Positions 54,979 through 63,317 of a stretch of 64,000 nucleotides of DNA are shown piece after piece. The DNA comes from Prorocentrum cordatum (Eukaryota; Sar; Dinophyceae; Prorocentrales; Prorocentraceae), in the NCBI GenBank assembly GCA_963575745.1, contig CAUYUJ010009469.1, positions 424,008 to 488,007 on the forward strand, in the 5' to 3' direction. The position numbers and the translations under genes were made by a program. Each line of letters starts with the position of its first letter. Positions within the stretch are counted from its first letter, which is position 1. The notes beneath the pieces were generated by a model, which saw nothing but the letters and a program-made list of their open reading frames with translations, searched no databases and was not told where the DNA came from.

Positions 54979-57422
54979 CGCTCTTGGGGGCTTTCCGTCC
55001 CTCCTCGGCGTCCTCCTTCCGTTTCTTCTCCTGCTCTTTCTGCTCCGTTTGCCATGCCTGCTTCTCCTTTTGGGTGTCGGTGGCCCTCTTCTCCTTTGTG
55101 ATCTGCAGCATCAGCCGATCTCCGCGCACCAACGGCACCGTGTTGCGCATGCACGGGACAAGCACGCTGCAGACGCGGAGGGGGGCGGCTGGTTAGCACT
55201 TTGTCATTGTCTGGAACTCGTGTGGTCGAAGTGCAACGTTGAACTTCCAGTGCTCCTGTCCCTGCACTAGCTGGGCTCGGGCAAGTTCTTCTGGTGTCAT
55301 CCTCTCAACTCCCCAAAAGAAGTGCAAGGACTCGGTACCTCCGAACTTAAACTGGTACGGATTCTCTGCCTGGTCGGCCTCGCCCTGTGCAGGCGCCGCT
55401 GCTGCGGGGGCCGCCCCGTCGAGCTGCGGACCTACGGGCGCCTCGCCCTGCGCAGCCTCCGCTGCTGCGGAGGCCGCTTCCAGCGGCGCGGGCTTGAGCT
55501 CCAGCTCTGGTAATTTGAATTCAGGTTGTGCCCAATATTTTCCATTTGCTCGACAGGAGTCGGACGTTTCTCACCGACTAGGACCTCCACTGCCCGCGGG
55601 TTGCTCGAGACTTTCGGGAAAATCTTCGCGGTGGGGCAGCAAGGGAAGAGCATCAGTTTCCCCTCGGCGATGTCCTCAGTAGCCACCACATGGACACTCT
55701 TGGCTTGAACGTCATATTGCATCTGGACGGGTTGGGCGCATGTGTCCGCGTGGCGATGGAAGCCAGTCATGACTTCCGCGACGCTTGCTTGGTGCCACCT
55801 GTCTGTGTCGAGATTGGCAGACGGAGCCGAAGCGTGCCACGATTTCACTGGGACCACCATCAGGCTGTTCACGGGCTTTGACACTTCAGACACCTGCCTG
55901 TTCAGAGGCTTGTCTTCTTCGTTGAACTCTATCAATACTGGCTGCGGGCGAGGGCCCTCGGGGGTTCTCGGGGGCCAGCGGGGTTCTCGGGGGCCGCGGG
56001 CAACTTGTCGGTCCACGGCGCAGGAGGGAGCGGGAACTCTTTCTGTGCGTTCTTGTCCATGTTCTGCCAGGCCTCGCGTACTTCAGCATAGTGCGGACGC
56101 ACTGCCTCGCACGCGGCCTCCACAACTGCCTCCAGACGAGGTTTGCCAGCCTTCACCCTTACGTACGCCTGGTAGAAGGTCTCCGTCGCAGTCAGAACCG
56201 CCCCCGCGGTCAAAATCGCGCTCTTCTCCTCCCCGTGGGCCTCCGCTGCTGCGGGGGGCAATATGCGACGGACATACCCCAACAAAGAATTGAGCTCCTT
56301 TACCCGACTGCTGCCCTCGCTGTGTCCCCAAGCCGTTTCCGGCGCGGGGCATTGTCCGCACCTCGGCTCTTGCGAGTACGCCCTCATGACAAGGGCTACC
56401 TTCACATGGGGACAATATATGGGGAATTGGTTGAGAACGCCCCATGTGGCTGGTGCCAGGGAGCGTATTTTGTGATCCACCCAACGTCTATCATAATCCA
56501 GAATTTGCGGCATGAGCTGCCCTGATGCGGCCCCTACGTTGATGACGAAAGTGAACATGTCCTCGAACCATTTGGCCTTGGCGTGCTCGGGATGTCGTTG
56601 CGCGCAAGCCTTGAGAAAAGTGTCGTACGAGATATTCACGGGCTGTGCTGTCTCAGATCCCCACGATGCTTTCTTGCCCGCCGCTGCTGCGGTGGCGACG
56701 AAATCAGCGACGGACGTCGGGACCTCGATTTCGTGAGAGGTCACACCTTTTCCCTGTGGGTCGTTCAGGGCCGCGGAAATGATCGCGGGGCCTTGCGCGA
56801 AGACGGCATCGAAGTGAATTTCCCACGAGAGCACCTCGCAAAGCAAACCGTTATCGAGCACGTCCATGAGTTCTGTGAACTTCGGTGCGCGACGCATTTT
56901 TGGGATATCCCAGGAACCACCTGTACCTGTCTGGAACTCCTCCAAACCACATCCTTTGTGGTCTTCGGGAATGACCCACACTGCGCCGTGCTTGAGGCTC
57001 AGCAGACCAAGGGTTAGCGCGCAGTGGCTCAGCGCCCCGTAGTTGAACGTTGACAAGCTTGTGTGCGCCGAGCGTAGAGCCTCCACGGACTCCGTTTTCT
57101 GCAAGTTGTGGTCCGCGTGCGCCGTGCACGGCCTGCCATGGAGGCGCTCGTAATCGGCCTTCTTCCCCGCAGGGAGTTCCTGAACAACCACTGCTTCGTG
57201 CTGCGCCTCGTTCAAGAGGAACCTGTCTTTCAGAATCCCACACAGGAGATTAACCACTCTGGCAGCGGAGGGGCACGTTCCACCTCTGTTCTGCGGGTGG
57301 ACGCAGATATCCTCCAAGGAGATCTTGGCCTTCAACCGCTGCCCCTCGGAGTCCTTCAAGGCATAGCGGCTGCGCAACGTGGCGGCATCATTCAGGGGGC
57401 CTGACTTGATGTCCTCGGACAT
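54979..57422 (-). pseudogene. unknown large protein gene with two frame breaks
   Basis: Four coding segments follow in order on the minus strand: 57422-55932 (MSEDIKSGPLNDAATLRSRY onward, about 496 codons); 56016-55432 in the next frame (VLIEFNEEDKPLNRQ); about 55570-55200 in a third frame (YWAQPEFKLPELELKP, QFKFGGTESLHFFWGVER); and 55166-54979 (VLVPCMRNTVPLVRGDRLML, Lys/Glu-rich end). The last two share a frame and are separated by a TAA that a 33 bp GT-AG segment (55167-55199) would remove. The first break lies at a 19 bp tandem repeat (55961-55995), the second near 55535-55565. An in-frame TAG directly precedes the first ATG. After 54979 a canonical GTAAGA donor follows. Family unknown. 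The C-terminal part resembles that of the gene at 59115-61529 (VP...N...GD.L..Q pattern). The breaks could be pseudogenisation, unrecognised introns, -1 frameshifting or sequence errors. Confidence 0.55.
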
Positions 57423-57615
57423 CTATCCAGGCGCCCCCGCTGCTGCGGGGGCAGCTTCCAAAACAGATGCTCCGCGACGGTTGCCCCCGCTGCTGCGGAG
57501 CCCCGCTTGAAGCGCGAGTGCCTGTCGCGCGCGCGGACAGAAGGAGGGGCCTCACGGATCCGCGGCCTGCCCGCACTTGAGCAACAGGAGAAGGAGAGGA
57601 AAGGCAGATAGAGGA

Positions 57616-57668
<53 letters not shown>

Positions 57669-58156
57669 GAACGGCGGGTCGACGCGGCCTTCTCAGTTTT
57701 TCGATGCGCGCACATCCGCCTGAACAGGAGAATCATTGATACATCGGCCCCCCCTCTGTGAGAGAAAGATTTCCCACCCCGAAACCATCTGTGAGGGAAG
57801 GGGGCGCTGTGTGAGTTGCGTGCATGGAAGCGACGATCAGAACAAAGACATACTGGCGGGCGGGGGATTGCAGGAGGGAGCGCAAGGGGAAGCGAAGCAA
57901 AGGAGAGAGAGCAGGACACAGATGACAGCACAGATGTCGTTTTTTTTTCTCACACCGCATGCGATGCCGCACGCGACGCGGGAAACCGCGCTCCCCCGCG
58001 CGCGCGCGAGTGCGCCCCTCCGCCGAGGTCACCCCCCCTCGGCGAAATTCGTGCGACATCCCTCCGCTGCTGCGGAGGGGCGCTCCCCTTGTGCGCTCGG
58101 GATGTCGCGGTCGTCCTGAGGACCGTGCAGTCAACCATCTGGGGGCACTGTCGTGT
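57423..58156. other. intergenic or 5' region, no gene recognised
   Basis: It holds TGCT hairpins at 57428, 57481 and 58061, a GA tract (57620-57665) and a single CCCCCCCTCTGTGAGAG remnant of the second hairpin family at 57750. A minus-strand open frame across 57392-57931 is mostly CT repeat. Confidence 0.5.
57620..57665 (-). repeat. (GA)n tract
   Basis: Uninterrupted GA dinucleotides, CT on the gene strand, about 200-240 bp upstream of the 57422 start. Confidence 0.9.
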
Positions 58157-58630
58157 TCATCCGCCCCGTGATGACATCCGAAGGGGGTCGACGCCTTCTT
58201 GCCAGGAGCTGCCGACTGGCGGCATCTTGGACCCTAGTTTGTACCAGTTGCCCCAATGGTCGCGGTACCAAAGTGCCTTATCGAATGGATCGTCATCTTC
58301 CACGCCTGTCCTCCGAGCAGTCTTCTCATCCCACAACCCACCACGCTCCAAGACAGCAGCCCCCGCTGCTGCGAGGGCTACAGCAGCCCCCGCTGCTGCG
58401 AGGGCTTGTTTCTTGGAGCTCGCCTTGCGCCGAGCTAGCGGCCCCGCGGCCGCCTTCGCCGACGCTGCCGTGGGTCGAGCCGCCGCCCCAGCGCGCTTGC
58501 TCGAATGAGGTCTGTGGTCCGGTTTCCGAGAAGCCCTCTTCTCGCCGACGCGGCATCGCCCCGTCCTTGTGTCGGGTTTCCTATTTCTCGCCGATGCGGC
58601 ATCGCCCGGTCCTTGTGTCGGGCTTCCTAC
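58157..58630 (-). CDS. Ala/Lys/Arg-rich exon of an unknown protein
   Basis: An open frame that a CTTCAG|G acceptor at 58631 could begin. It encodes a basic, Ala-rich segment (ASRKPDHRPHSSKRAGAAAR, ASAKAAAGPLARRKASSKK) like a histone-H1-type tail. Two tandem 27 bp units follow, each with a TGCT hairpin (QALAAAGAAVALAAAGAAV), then a distinct end (DKALWYRDHWGNWYKLGSKM). A 46 bp tandem duplication at the 5' end (58540-58630) is read in two different frames, because 46 is not a multiple of 3. The frame stays open up to 58900, but that part lies in AT-rich sequence with inverted repeats and is probably not coding. Function unknown; nuclear or DNA-associated by composition only. Confidence 0.45.
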   Translation of the reverse strand, partial: VGSPTQGPGDAASARNRKPDTRTGRCRVGEKRASRKPDHRPHSSKRAGAAARPTAASAKAAAGPLARRKASSKKQALAAAGAAVALAAAGAAVLERGGLWDEKTARRTGVEDDDPFDKALWYRDHWGNWYKLGSKMPPVGSSWQEGVDPLRMSSRGG

Positions 58631-58675
58631 CTGAAGGCCCTCGGCCTTACTAATTGTTAGCAGCACATGTAAGTA

Positions 58676-58718
58676 GGTTATAAGTAAGTTGCAACTAGGT
58701 TGCAAGTAAGTTATAACC
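58676..58718. repeat. imperfect palindrome with GTAAGTT repeats
   Basis: GGTTATAAGTAAGTTGCAAC pairs imperfectly with GTTGCAAGTAAGTTATAACC, and GTAAGTT also occurs as a direct repeat. Confidence 0.7.
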
Positions 58719-58777
58719 ATTAGTAATGTTACTAAGTCGGCTAACTCGGGCGGTGCATTTGGAGGTAGAGAGCTTGA

Positions 58778-58804
58778 GTTAGCGAAGTTGCTAACTTCGC
58801 TAAC
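58778..58804. repeat. 12 bp perfect hairpin GTTAGCGAAGTT-GCT-AACTTCGCTAAC
   Basis: Perfect 12 bp arms with a 3 bp loop in the divergent region. Transcribed leftward or rightward it would make a stable stem, and as DNA it could be a protein-binding palindrome. Confidence 0.85.
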
Positions 58805-59114
58805 TTTTACATGCTTACGTGAAAACAGAGCTGCTGCATCGGGTTTTCCTTGGATGTTGCCTCCAGAAACGCATGCATGTGTTTGGATTTTCGGGATCAC
58901 GCATATCGGAAATCATGATCCAGACTTGCGTGCGAACGCATTCAGAATATTGTATCGAGCGTTGCAAGAATGTTGTGCGTTGCAAATGCAACATATCATT
59001 TCGAATTCGCAACCCTCTGTTGCACATGTTTTTGAATGTCACTAGAGTTTGGGCTCCAGCCGTTTGGGCGAGGATTGCTGCTGGCGATTGTGGCGTCCTC
59101 CTGCACGCGGCGTG

Positions 59115-61529
59115 ATGAACGCCTCCCGTGAACAGCAGATCGCGGAGGTCCGCCCCAAGATGATGGCCATCAAGGACATGTACTTGCATCCTGATGCAGC
59201 GGTGGTCTCATTACATGAAGACGTATGCAGCATTGCAAGAGGCATAGACTGCCTGAGGGTAGAAAAAATACACTCGAAGTATATGATGGTGTGCACAGAG
59301 AATCGTTACGGAGATGGTATCATTCCGAGCGAGGTTATGGATTTGATTTCCAAGATCTTCAAAAATGGATTCAAGAACTCAGCCCTCCAGAATCCAGCTT
59401 GCATGGAACTTCCACCAGTGGGCACGCCTGAGTACAATTCAATCAAGAACTTCAATTTCAAAATAATGGAGGACTCAGCGGGCCAGCTGCCGCAGTATGA
59501 TTGCGATGCAAAGTTCGCATCCTATACGTGCGGCCACGCATCCATGGGTTTGCGTTGCATCAACGCAGGGGTTCCAGTACCCACGGTCATGCCAGAGCGT
59601 TTCGACAGAATCTCGCACCAAGGGAAATTGTCACTGACGAGGTTACGGGAGGTTCAACCAGACAACGCTAAGGCGTGTGACGAAGGAATTGAGTGGAAGG
59701 TCTTTCGGTACGAGTTCGTGAAGGAGTTCCCGTGGATTAGTAATCTTGCTCAGGAGGCTGGCAAAGCAGGCCAACAAATTGCCAGATGCGAATCTCGCAT
59801 GAGTCTCATGTACAAGATCGCAGCAATTGCCAACCGACACCACACGGGTGGCACCATGATCGATTGGGATAGTGCGATCCGCGAGGCGACTCGCGCAGGC
59901 TCTCTCTTTCCTGGGGAGATCGATGGCTTAGTAAAATATGTGAAGGAGTTGTCTGGCGGCCTCGGCAACCCGATCTTTCTGAACGAGCTTCGCGACTTCT
60001 CGCGGCAGCTGACCTCCCAGTGCGTGGCCACGGGTTCAATGGCGAAGTCTCTCGCCGAGGTGCAGATCAAGCATGAGGGGTCCGCTGCGACATTCAAGCT
60101 CGCATGCATGAAGGCGATGACATGTGCGACGGGTAAGTTCGCGAGGGATGGCCATCAGATGCTTTTGAAGCCAGGCGACGTGACCGCCTTGTCGAGCGAT
60201 AAGAAGCCTACGATTGTAATGGTGGCCGATGAATTTCTTCAGAAAGTGCGACAGATCGCATGCGGTGAGGGCATCACGGCAGACACGGTCGCCTACGGCA
60301 CCATCGTGGGATTGACTGACGTCGCGTAGTTCATTTCGTGTTCAACAAGCCCGATGAGCGCTTAGGCACTTGCAAGACGCTGAATGACATCGGGGTCAGC
60401 TTCACCACTGCGTTGGCAACGCACGTTGGCAAAGCAGTTGCTAGCCCATGGAAGCAGATCGGTCGCGAGGGCGCATCCAAAGCCGTGACAGGGCAGGCGC
60501 GTAGCTCAGATGTGAAAGAGTACACCGCTTCGGGCAAGTGGTCGAACCAAGTGGACAAGCTCAGTGACAAGGGGTTTGAGGTTGGCGCCAAAGTCGCCTT
60601 GGCGAGCGACACCTTGGGTGAGAACATTTACGAGCTGATCTCCATCGACGCTGCGACTGGCGTGAAGTTGAAGCTTCAGGCCACGGGCAGTGCGACATGC
60701 CACCCCATCGACGACTTCTTACGTGGCAAGTTCGTCGTGTCCACGATTATGAAGGACAGTCTTGCGACCTCGTCGCAATGCATGTGGAATGCATATACAC
60801 CCCCACACCTTTGAATTCTCGTTCGTCGTTCCCTCATCTCATTTGGCTCTGCGTCGTCATGTCTCATCTTTTTTTTCCCGCTGCTCCCCCATAGAGGAAA
60901 CGATCGACAAGTTCGCTGATCATGGCCCCCTCAAGTCTGTCGATTACCAGTGGGGTACCGAGGAGGCCAAAATCAGGCAGGCCTTGGATGATGTATACAG
61001 CCAGAACGGCAACTGTCTCAAGTACTTGAGTGGCGTGATTACGCCTGTTAAGCTTCGTGCTCTCACCGTATTGCGTTCGTTTGGGGCTGAAGAGCTGGTG
61101 CTTGTCCCACTCTCTTCGGCAATCTACTTGAAGAAGCAGACTGATATAGTTCAGTGTGGGCATGTGTTCATGAAGACATACAAAGACCCCAAGGGATTGA
61201 CGTTCAATATCGTGTTGGCCCCCAGTGGTGGCATCGAGATGCCTAAGGCTGAGACGAACACTGGCGTTGGAGGGCTGAAGCAGGCACCGTCTTCGCTCGT
61301 CATCCCCTTCTGGCTCGTACAGGATTCAGGTGAGCACGGCACCCCCAACATGAAGCTCAAGACCGTCAAGTCTACAGCTGTCCCATCAGTGCATGTACCA
61401 ATTTTGACAAACAAGTGCGCCATCAACAAGGGCGATGTCCTTAGCGCCCAGCTGGCATCGCTCATGCCCAAGCGCAAGGTAGACGATGTGCCTGCTGCGC
61501 CCGCGGCTAAGAAGGCCAGGAAGCGATGA
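59115..61529 (+). CDS. unknown nuclear-type protein, three exons
   Basis: Exon 1 is 59115-60264 (MNASREQQIAEVRPKMMAIK), exon 2 from 60330 to about 60758, exon 3 from about 60895 to 61529; together about 737 residues. Intron 1 (60265-60329, 65 bp) is canonical: GCG|GTGAGG...GCGTAG|TTC, and splicing joins the two frames without loss (IAC-VHFVFNKPDE). Intron 2 has a clear polypyrimidine tract and acceptor (CTCCCCCATAG|AG); the donor is less certain (ACA|GTCTTG preferred, GTC|GTGTCC possible). The protein is mixed, not low-complexity, and ends in basic nuclear-localisation-like motifs (PKRKVDD, KKARKR). Family not recognised. The segment LVIPFWLVQ...VHVPILTNK...NKGDVLSAQ resembles the end of the broken 55-57 kb gene. 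No TGCT hairpin is present. The frame is open 5' of ATG 59115 only to a TTG. Confidence 0.7.
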
Positions 61530-63243
61530 GGCTCGCGTGTTGGCAGCATCGGTTACACATACCATGTGTCGTGGGGGGTGTTTATGAAATGTATGAAAGC
61601 ATCGTCGGTATCGTTCCTCTGCAATCGTTGCATCATTGCGTCAACACGCATCGGACTCGTCTGCAATTGTCCATTGCATCGGCCCGCAGGCGTTTGGCTG
61701 TGTCCAAGCGAGTGCACGCTGCATCTGCGCGCGCACTGCAGCTGCAGATGGCAGCGAGCGTGCAGCTCCGCACGGTCATCGAGGGGGGCGGCCTTAAGGA
61801 TCGCGAGCCATGGGTCCCGAGGGCGGTGATGCATACGGCAGGGGGGCTCTTCGTGGAGCTGTCGAGAGCGGATAGGCAGCTGCAAAAATTTATATCTGTG
61901 CCCAACCCCACCAAGAGCCAATCGCCTCTGGCGACAAATTCGTTTTTCGATCAGATCTTGAAGATGCGCAACGCCGCTTGCACCGAGGCCATTTGGGACC
62001 ACTTGAAGCAGGCCGACCCATTGCTTCAGCAAGATTGCGACAGGGCCAGCGTCATTAAGAACAATAGGAGTTCTCTGGATATGTCGCAATCGTGGACGCT
62101 TCGCGCATTCCCACCAGGGGAGGAGGAAGGAGAGGAGGAGGATGATACATTGGATGATGAGGTGGAGTGGCGGGGGAGGGGGGCGAGGATGAGGGGCTGA
62201 AACAGAGGGGGATGGTGGAGGAGAAATGGGGGGAGGGAAAGGGGGAGGAGGACGGAGCATAAGGATGACAAAAAATGATGAGGAGGAGGAATAGGAGATG
62301 CCTTAATTCGCTTGCGTGAATAGGCCGCTCTTGGACCACTCTTGGATCGATCTCTTGACCCTGAGACTTCTTGGGCAATCTTGGATCGCGTGATATCTTG
62401 GACAAGCTTGGGCAATCTTGGGTCGCGTGATATCCATGCCTGCATGTTGAGGCATCGCGTGATATTGGGACATATCCGTGGACATCTTGAAGTATATATG
62501 AGCCCTTCTTGGGGCCACCGTCCAGGCAAACCACTCCCCCAAGGGGGTGAAGGGCGTAGAAGAGAACGCATTCTAGACATGTGCCCTAACGGGATGGTGG
62601 TCTACCAGAAACTGTCTCGATATTTATGCCCGCAGTCCAGTGCGACCATGGTGATGAGCATTTGCATCACGATGCAGTTGCCTTGAAGCTCCTGTTTGAG
62701 CTGAATGCTACTAAGAAGGTGTGGGTCGAATGTACGCCAACGGGACTTGAGTACATACGGGTTGCATCTATCGCAGCAGCGGTTTCACATCGCTTGCGGT
62801 CAGCACCAGCAGGGGTGGAAGGTGTGAAATGCGACAAACGTCGCAGGACGGTGTTCATGGTGGTCGACGGCAAGCGCCTGCAGGAGCGAGTGGACGATTG
62901 GACTCCCACGTACACCAACAACGCAGCCCAATCCCTTCGTGATCGCTTAGATAACGAGGCACGTGATGAGGCTGAAGCTGATGGGTCCGAGGAGTACTAT
63001 GACCCGCCAGTCGCAGCAGGCGATGGCTCGCCACCAGGCGATGGCCCGCCACCAGGCGATGGCTCGCCACCAGGCGATGGCTCGCCACCAGGCGATGGCT
63101 CGCCACCAGGCGATGGTTCGCCAGGCGATGGTTCGCCGCCAGGTGATGGTTCGCCAGGCGATGGTTCGCCACCAGGTGATGGGCCGCCCTCTGTTTTCAC
63201 TCGCCGATGGGAGATGCGCCAGACGACGCTTGGCTTCCAGTAG
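61526..63243 (+). CDS. unknown protein with acidic linker and GDGSPP repeats, two exons
   Basis: Exon 1 is 61526-62161 and exon 2 is 62641-63243, about 412 residues. The 479 bp intron is GT-AG (GATGAG|GTGGAG...AGTCCAG|TGCGAC), and joining gives EEEDDTLDDE-CDHGDEHLHH in frame. The N-terminal half is helical and basic (ASARRRLAVSKRVHAASA), then acidic. The second exon has a globular part (KVWVECTPTGLEYIRV, RRTVFMVVDGKRLQERVDDW), Pro/Gly/Asp repeats, and ends RQTTLGFQ, which loosely resembles a PCNA-binding tail. The ATG overlaps the stop of the preceding gene as ATGA. A later Met near 61586 is an alternative start. A sequence like the TGCT hairpin in reverse orientation occurs at 62771-62781 (CGCAGCAGCGG), with a poor stem. 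Function unknown. Confidence 0.6.
63020..63185 (+). repeat. 18 bp coding repeat (GGCGATGGCTCGCCACCA)
   Basis: About ten units, some shortened to 15 bp, encode GDGSPP or GDGSP. The changes are in multiples of three, which supports this exon being translated. Confidence 0.85.
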
Positions 63244-63317
63244 CTCCACTCCATCTTCGCCTTCCCACCTCCCCTTCCCTCTCCCTCCAATCTCTATTCT
63301 ATTTTTGCCTCGCGTGC
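63244..63317. other. short convergent intergenic gap
   Basis: Only about 74 bp separate the two stop codons. It is CT-rich on the plus strand. No polyadenylation signal is evident. Confidence 0.6.

Larger units (their letters stand above)
42681..58406 (-). repeat. dispersed TGCT-loop hairpin family, about 43 copies
   Basis: Each copy has two G/C-rich arms around the core CCGC-TGCT-GCGG (plus strand). Arms vary but stay mostly complementary: CCCCCGC/GCGGGGG, CCTCCGC/GCGGAGG, GGCGCCGC/GCGGCGCC, GAGGCCCCCGC/GCGGGGGCCTC. Approximate starts: 42681, 42724, 43048, 43526, 43971, 44662, 44727, 45181, 45308, 45906, 46229, 46682, 46815, 47018, 47443, 47745, 48323, 48770, 49921, 50008, 50088, 50173, 50369, 51631, 51660, 52048, 52298, 52849, 52912, 53512, 53543, 53935, 54733, 54917, 55392, 55456, 56228, 56675, 57428, 57481, 58061, 58354, 58381. 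Loop variants are TACT (47018, 47745, 48323, 54733) and TGTT (49921). On the coding (minus) strand the loop reads AGCA, and the insert encodes Ala-Ala-Ala, Gln-Gln-Arg or Ser-Ser-Gly depending on phase. Counted by eye. Confidence 0.9.
58631..59114. promoter_or_regulatory. divergent AT-richer intergenic region
   Basis: It separates the minus-strand block (ending 58.6 kb) from the plus-strand genes (from 59.1 kb) and is visibly richer in A/T than anything else in the right third. It contains two inverted repeats (58676-58718 and 58778-58804), repeated GTAAGTT, and a TTTTTGAATG stretch before the 59115 start. By position it should hold the start signals for one or both blocks. No TATA box or initiator is called. 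Confidence 0.45.

Noticed and set aside
58631-58900. Extending the Ala/Lys-rich exon to the Met at 58900
   Set aside because: This part is AT-rich and contains two inverted repeats, and an acceptor-like CTTCAG|G lies at the point where the coding character begins.
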